Source of the DNA: Brachyhypopomus gauderio
Lineage: Eukaryota > Chordata > Actinopteri > Gymnotiformes > Hypopomidae
DNA: 64,000 nt
Direction of reading: 5' to 3'
Assembly (NCBI RefSeq): GCF_052324685.1
Contig: NW_027506912.1
Coordinates: 417,501-481,500, forward strand
In this document: piece by piece, positions 59,152-64,000 of the stretch
Layout of the letters: each line of letters starts with the position of its first letter
Position numbering within the stretch: position 1 is the first letter of the stretch
The notes under the pieces: model-generated
Seen by the model: only the letters and a program-made list of their open reading frames with translations
The model's database searches: none
Told to the model about the DNA's origin: nothing
Position numbers and translations under genes: made by a program

Positions 59152-59557
59152 ACGCAGGTGGAATAACAGGAGTTTTAATCAAACACAAGGACTGAGCAGA
59201 CCCCGTAGGGAAGGCAGGCAACAGTACAAAAAGGGCAAGGCAAAAAGGAGAGTCAAAAAACCAGGCAGAGAGTCAAAAAACCAGGACAGTCCAATCGCAG
59301 CAGGCAGAGGTACAGAAGGGCTAGGCAAACAGGCGTAAGACAAGAGGGCAGAGCTAGGATCGGTAACCAGGAATGCAGACAGGATAGTAAATACGGCTTG
59401 GTAATGCTACACGGGGAGGCAATACTTCGCACTGGTCTGTGTGAGCAGAGTCCTTAAGTAGGGCGTGTATGAGTAGCCGATCAGGTTCAGGTGTGCAGAT
59501 CAATATTCGGGTGATGGCGCCCTCTGGCGGTCACGGGCGTGATTGCCATTCCTGACA
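59114..59557 (-). repeat. 5' LTR of the gypsy element
   Basis: 444 bp. It carries a TATA-like TACTTAAGG about 25-30 bases before the likely transcript start (near 59,433) and the first codons of Gag at its end. Confidence 0.96.
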
Positions 59558-59857
59558 CTCAGGTGCAAGTTTGCATGCAGCCTGTTACAGTTGCTCATCT
59601 GTTGTTTTCCGCTTTTACTTATTTACTTTATTTAAACATTTGTATGCGTAGTTGGTAACTTTGTGAAGCTGTGCCCTCTCGATTCATGTTAGTAGAGAGA
59701 GTTTATTTTTTACTTTTTTCACTCACGCAGCGCAGCAACATGTCTGCTCTGTGTACAGCCGGGACCAGCTGACTGCACTGAAGCTGGCCGACATAGCGGA
59801 CTGTACAACACAAATCCCAGCAGAGTTAAGGAGGTGAACACACAGGGGAAGCAGAGG

Positions 59858-61188
59858 CAGGCCCGTCGCGATGGGGCAGGCAAACCAGGCAATTGCTTGG
59901 GGCCCCAAGCTGGCCTGGGGCCCCCAGACAACAGGTTAAGAATTAAATGCAGCGACAAACTGTGTGAGCCCCCCTTTACATTCTCAAAGTCATGAGCAAT
60001 GACACTGTTCTCAGAATCCCCCTCAAGGGGGCCCCTCCCACCAGCTGCTGAAGGCAGGCAGACACTGTCGAGTATAAACCAGGCTTTAGACGCCGGCAAA
60101 TATGAAACTTAACCATGAAGCGAATTTATCCATCAGGAAGCCAAAAGAGAAAACAAAAGAAGGAAGAGGAACACAAAAAAACTAGTGGTGGGCCGTTAAC
60201 GGCGTTAACGGCGTTCGTTAATTTGATACTCTTATCGGGCGATATAAAAATTATCGCCGTTAATATATCTACTAAATGGGTAAGCAAACTATGATGACTT
60301 TCAACTTGACAGTTTAGCTCGGCTGTATTCCTAACCAAATTGCACAGTAGGGGCGAGAACGAGTTTTCAAACCTGTGAATTAAAAATCGTACGTGTGTTT
60401 ACATGGATGCAGCCACGAAGTCGCCAGGTTTGCTTCATGGAAAATTCATTTTTAGGAACGTAAAAAATTACCGGAGCGGAGATCGGAGCGGTCGTTTTCT
60501 GCATGGTCCTAGCGCTAGATTCGTCGCTATTTAAATATTTATTTTTAACCGTTAAAACTTCAGAGGACCAAACCGGCTTTTGAAAAAGTCCCCCCCAAAT
60601 TATGTCCGTGAGATTAAATGTACTAAATGTTGGCTTACATTTCAAATATCATGTTTAGCTGAATAAACATGTTATCAACCCCTTTTAATGTACAGTATGT
60701 AGGCTTACAAATTCATGTTTAACTGAATAAACCGTTGAACACGAGTAGCCTACATTTTATTGAGTATGTTTTTTTCTTCAAGTATCAAAGTAGAACAGCT
60801 TCCCCAAGCAGTCATTGATGCATTTTGGAAACAGGAGATGAGCCCCTGGTCTAATGCACCCTCTGTATTAAGAAACCCTATCTCAAAAGCTGACTTTTAG
60901 TTATTACTTGGGTAGCACACATATGAGCCATTTTAATATAGATTAATCTAGATTAATTTCAAGATTTCAGTGAGATTAATCTAGATTTAAAAAATTTATC
61001 TATGCCCACCCCTAAAAAAAACACAAGACAGTGGTAAGTGATGATTTACACTGGATAAATTAGGCCTACCTGTACAAATGGTGTAATTTAGCAGCAGGTA
61101 GGCTAAAAACAATATATACGTCCCGGGTAATCCCATACTTAAATTGGTGTCTTTGCTTGGGGCCCCCAAATACCTTGAAACGGCACTG
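59858..61188. mobile_element. hAT-like element, 1331 bp, inside the LINE
   Basis: The ends are CAGGCCCGTCGCG and (inverted) CAGTGCCGTTTCA. The 8 bp target duplication AGCAGAGG is exact (59,850-59,857 and 61,189-61,196), and the LINE reading continues across it. Near both ends stands TTGCTTGGGGCCCC. No transposase is seen. It contains the element at 60,184-61,013. Confidence 0.85.
60184..61013. mobile_element. Interspersed DNA element, short copy, nested
   Basis: The ends are AGTGGTGGGCC and (inverted) AGGGGTGGGCAT, sitting between A-rich flanks. It is the reverse-oriented relative of 49,554-50,913. Subterminal AGATTAATCTAGATT repeats stand at about 60,940-60,990. The class is uncertain. Confidence 0.65.
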
Positions 61189-61504
61189 AGCAGAGGTGGA
61201 ACTAACCAGCGCACAGCCAAAGTGAGAGTGAGACGACGGCGAATTATGGAGAAAAAAGCATTTAAGCTGCACGTCACCTCCGTTGTTATGGGAAACGTGA
61301 GATTGCTGGTGAATAAAATGGATGAACTTACAGCATTAACAAGGAGTCGGCGGGAGTACCGGGAATGTAGTTTAATGTGCTTTACGGAGACATGGCTACA
61401 CCAGGACATTCCCGATAACATCGTTTCTGTGGATGGATTTCACTGTTCATGCCGACCGGTGCGAGTGAGAAAATGAAGGGGGGGGGGGGTCTCATTGTGC
61501 TTAT

Positions 61505-62325
61505 CAGAGACCGTATATATAAGTGGACTGGACGACACGAGTGAAAAGTGAAGCGTCCGTGAGTCAGCTGCCCTCTAGTGGCTGGCTGCAGTACAACTTT
61601 TAACCCCGCCCATTCCCATGTAAGTGAACGGGCCGGACGAGAAACTTTGAATTTTTATTACACGTAAAATAAGTTTTTTGAGCAATTATATCTTGTCAAT
61701 TCTATAACACCCCATTGCGTTAGTATCTCTCCCAGTAATACAGCAAAACTCTCGACAGCAATATTAAAACCTTTTACCTTTGTTTATTTTGTAAAATGTC
61801 AAAAGTGTCTATACTGGTGGGCGTATCCTAACGAATGTCGGGGCGGAGATACAGGCTGTGTTCGAAATAGTCTACTACATACTACTGGCATACTGATCGA
61901 GCCCCAAATCAGTATGCCGTATGCAGTATGTGACCAAAATGAAAATTTCCAGTACGCGAAACATACCCGGATGACCTACTACTTCCGCAAAATATTCCAG
62001 TACGCGAACAGAGCTATCTTCGTGGTGTACTGCATCCCATCATGCAACGCTACGTTCACGTGACCCTGTAGTGTGCTTTGCTTTTGTCGCATACTGGAAA
62101 CTGTACTGCATACTACTACGAGGACCAGTATGCGGTATCCAGTATATACTGAGTCCAGTATGCAGTATCCAGTATGTAGTAGTCTATTTCGAACACAGCC
62201 ACAGTCTCTGGTGGAGATACTGTCCTGCCTACCGGTTCTAATGCGCATCCAAGATGGCGGTGTCCGTGCGGCCATCTTGATGGGAGTCAACGGCGACGTA
62301 CCGTCCATTATATTTACAGTCACTG
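61505..62325. mobile_element. hAT-like element, 821 bp, inside the LINE
   Basis: The ends are CAGAGACCGTATATATAAG and (inverted) CAGTGACTGTAAATATAA, with an exact 8 bp target duplication GTGCTTAT (61,497-61,504 and 62,326-62,333). It interrupts the endonuclease frame and carries another element at 61,854-62,200. Confidence 0.85.
61854..62200. mobile_element. TIR element nested in the 821 bp hAT-like element
   Basis: The inverted ends GGCTGTGTTCGAAATAG are perfect and continue imperfectly (GTCTACTACATAC). ACA on both sides may be a 3 bp target duplication. The interior is full of AGTATGCAGTAT repeats. No coding capacity is present. Confidence 0.8.
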
Positions 62326-62415
62326 GTGCTTATTAATAACCGCTGGTGTCACCCTGGTCACATTACCATCAAGGAAAGGATCTGTTGCTCCAATTTTGAA
62401 CTGCTTGCTCTAGGA

Positions 62416-62532
62416 CCCCCATACTCAAATAGCGGCCCGTGGGCCACATCAGGTGCCGGGGATTGCCTTTATGGCAACAACACACGGCCAAATGCGTTCA
62501 ACCCCCCCCCCCCGTCGATAGTTTACATTCGC

Positions 62533-62563
<31 letters not shown>

Positions 62564-62632
62564 GTAACCGGCCCCGTCAGTGATTGAAAATATAAAATGT
62601 GGCCCGTCATCATTTCTATTTGAGTACCCCTG
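62416..62632. mobile_element. hAT-type MITE, 217 bp, inside the LINE
   Basis: The ends are ATACTCAAATAGCGGCCCG and (inverted) GGTACTCAAATAG. The 8 bp target duplication CTCTAGGA is exact (62,408-62,415 and 62,633-62,640). Long C-runs (about 62,503-62,513 and 62,537-62,563) lie inside and may be unreliable in assembly. Confidence 0.85.
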
Positions 62633-63729
62633 CTCTAGGACTTCCATCTTATTATTTACTGTGGGAGTTCTCACAGGTCATCATGGTGGCTGTTTAGTTT
62701 TCCCCCTCTTCAAACCCGACGACAGCGTGTGATGCTATACATTCATCTATAGCACATCTCCAAGTCCAACACCCGAATGCCTTCATAGCCATTTCAGGCG
62801 ACTTTAACCACTTCACTTTGGCAAAGGCACTACTGAACTTTTTTCAGTATGTGGACTGTCCCACCAGAGAGGAGCGAACACTGGATCTGCTGTACTGCAA
62901 TGTTAAAGATACATACAGCTGCTCCCCCCTCCCCCCTCTGGGTAGATCTGACCACAACCTGGTACACCTCAGCCCCTGGTATGTGCCTATTGTTAAGAGC
63001 CAACCTGTGACCACGCGGATAGTGAGGAGATGGTCAGAGGAGACTCATGAGGTACTGCAGGACTGCTTCAAGACTACAGACTGGCCGGCGCTCTGTGAGC
63101 CGCACGGAGAGGACATTGACGGGCTTAGTGAGTGCATAACGGACTACATTAACTTCTCTGTGGACTCCATTGTCCCAAACAGGACTGTAAAGTGTTACCC
63201 AAACAACAAACCATTGGCAACAAAGGACATTAAGTCCCTCCTTAACAGCAAGAAGAGGGCATTCAGAGCTGGAGTCAAAGAGGAGGTGAGAACGATCCAG
63301 GGGAAGATAAAGACCACAATCACAAGACAATTACAGGAGAAATCTGGAGTGTAAACTCCAGCAGAACAACATCAGGGAGGTTTGGAGTGGAACGAGGACC
63401 ATCACCAGTTTCAGGTCCAACGACAACAGAGTAGAAGAGGACAGTGAAGACAGGGCCAATGAACTAAACCAGTTCTAAAGGCACAGAAATATGCCCAGGA
63501 GATGTCCGCATTTGTAGCTACAAATACCACTAGAAAGTTTTTATTTTTTTATTCATTTGTAGTTCAAAACATATTTGGGGTGTTTTTCTTCACTTTTTGC
63601 CACTCCAAAGATGTTTTCGTTTCTCCTACAGCCTCGATTGCAGCTATATGCAAATAACCGATTATGCAAATTAGGCGATGACGTCATATACGGGAAATGT
63701 CCCGTATTTTTAAATACAAAACTTGACAG

Positions 63730-64000
63730 GTATGACCTAGTGATGTGGAATGGGATGTCACTTACGTTTTCTTGTGTGAGTCAAGGCAGGTGAGCGAATA
63801 CTTTTGGCAATATAGTGTATATATATTCTGGAAGAATGGTCAAAAATCCTCATAAACACACTCCTAAACCTTGTGGACAGCCTTCCCAAAGAGTTGAAGC
63901 TGTTCTAGCTGCAAAGCGTGGACCTACGTCATATTGAACCCTATGGCTTAGGAATGGGATGTCACTCAAACTCTTGTGTGAGTCAAGGCAGGTGAGCAAA
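63730..64000. mobile_element. Tc1-type MITE copies, running off the window
   Basis: A right terminus (GTGAGCGAATACTTTTGGCA then ATATAGTG, ending 63,817) is followed by a second copy of the inner and right part (about 63,830-64,000) that is cut by the window edge. Same family as 15,494-15,827. Confidence 0.75.

Larger units (their letters stand above)
54768..59557 (-). mobile_element. Ty3/gypsy chromovirus, full-length with Gag deletion, very young
   Basis: This 4790 bp LTR retrotransposon runs on the minus strand. Both LTRs are 444 bp and appear identical by eye, and the 5 bp target duplication CTCAG (54,763-54,767 and 59,558-59,562) is exact. In element order: 5' LTR, self-priming-type PBS, shortened Gag, protease, reverse transcriptase, RNase H, integrase with chromodomain, polypurine tract, 3' LTR. 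There is no envelope gene. The architecture fits the Tf1/sushi branch. It inserted into the L1-like remnant. Intact pol and identical LTRs mean recent insertion, but the missing capsid region means it must have used another element's Gag, or the deletion occurred during that last transposition. Confidence 0.96.
59690..63480 (+). pseudogene. L2/CR1-type LINE, endonuclease ORF, riddled with insertions
   Basis: Pieces of an ORF2-like protein run left to right: about 59,745-59,857 (YSRDQLTALKLADI), 61,197-61,490 (GNVRLLVNKMDELTALTR, CFTETWLHQDIPDN, the endonuclease core), 62,334-62,415 (NNRWCHPGHITIKER), and 62,633-63,477 (ISGDFNH, RTLDLLYCNVKD, PPLGRSDHNLVHL). The last piece completes the apurinic-type endonuclease and enters the linker before reverse transcriptase. 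One frameshift near 63,350 and stops follow. Reverse transcriptase itself is not in the window. Three transposons interrupt it. Family assignment (jockey superfamily, L2/CR1-like) is from memory. Confidence 0.8.

Noticed and set aside
54768..59557. Endogenous retrovirus with envelope
   Set aside because: No open frame exists between integrase/chromodomain and the 3' LTR. The chromodomain and layout are those of a Ty3/gypsy chromovirus.

Overview
The window is nuclear DNA of a ray-finned (teleost) fish. The evidence is two intron-containing vertebrate genes (ncaph and vamp8), a C2H2 zinc-finger gene of teleost type, long (GT)n, (CT)n and (GATA)n tracts, minisatellites, and a dense, layered load of fish-type transposable elements (Tc1/mariner, hAT, Harbinger, LINE and Ty3/gypsy). 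I see no bacterial genes, tRNA or rRNA genes, or CRISPR array. The species cannot be fixed from the sequence alone.

Layout. Bases 1-26,300 hold no gene I can recognise: a probable solo LTR (1409-1976), a dead Tc1 transposon carrying a hairpin MITE (6525-8298), minisatellites (8871-10267, 12073-12284, 20013-20482, 21870-22155), two small Tc1-type MITEs, a hAT-like element and a decayed DDE transposon (about 23,532-25,957). Bases 26,310-36,290 are ncaph (condensin kleisin subunit), plus strand, 17 coding exons, with a CpG-rich cell-cycle-type promoter. Bases 36,385-37,980 are a composite interspersed repeat. Bases 38,539-42,224 are vamp8 (endosomal R-SNARE), three coding exons, with a 1 kb hAT-like element in intron 1. 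Bases 44,370-45,230 are a Harbinger remnant containing a hAT MITE and a SINE. Bases 46,881-48,647 (minus) are a 20-finger C2H2 zinc-finger gene interrupted by one in-frame TAG. Bases 49,554-53,280 are repeats. Bases 53,790-63,480 are a transposon graveyard: an L1-like LINE tail, split by a very young Ty3/gypsy chromovirus (54,768-59,557), then an L2/CR1-type LINE carrying three hAT-like insertions, two of which carry a further insertion.

How the parts work. ncaph and vamp8 are ordinary housekeeping genes (mitotic chromosome condensation and late-endosome/secretory fusion) and share no pathway. The most distinctive object is the gypsy element. Its two 444 bp LTRs look identical, it has a clean 5 bp target duplication and an intact pol frame with a chromodomain, and the base-pairing needed for Tf1/sushi-type self-priming is visible, yet most of its Gag is missing. 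All exon boundaries were placed by eye from splice consensus, frame continuity and remembered family similarity.
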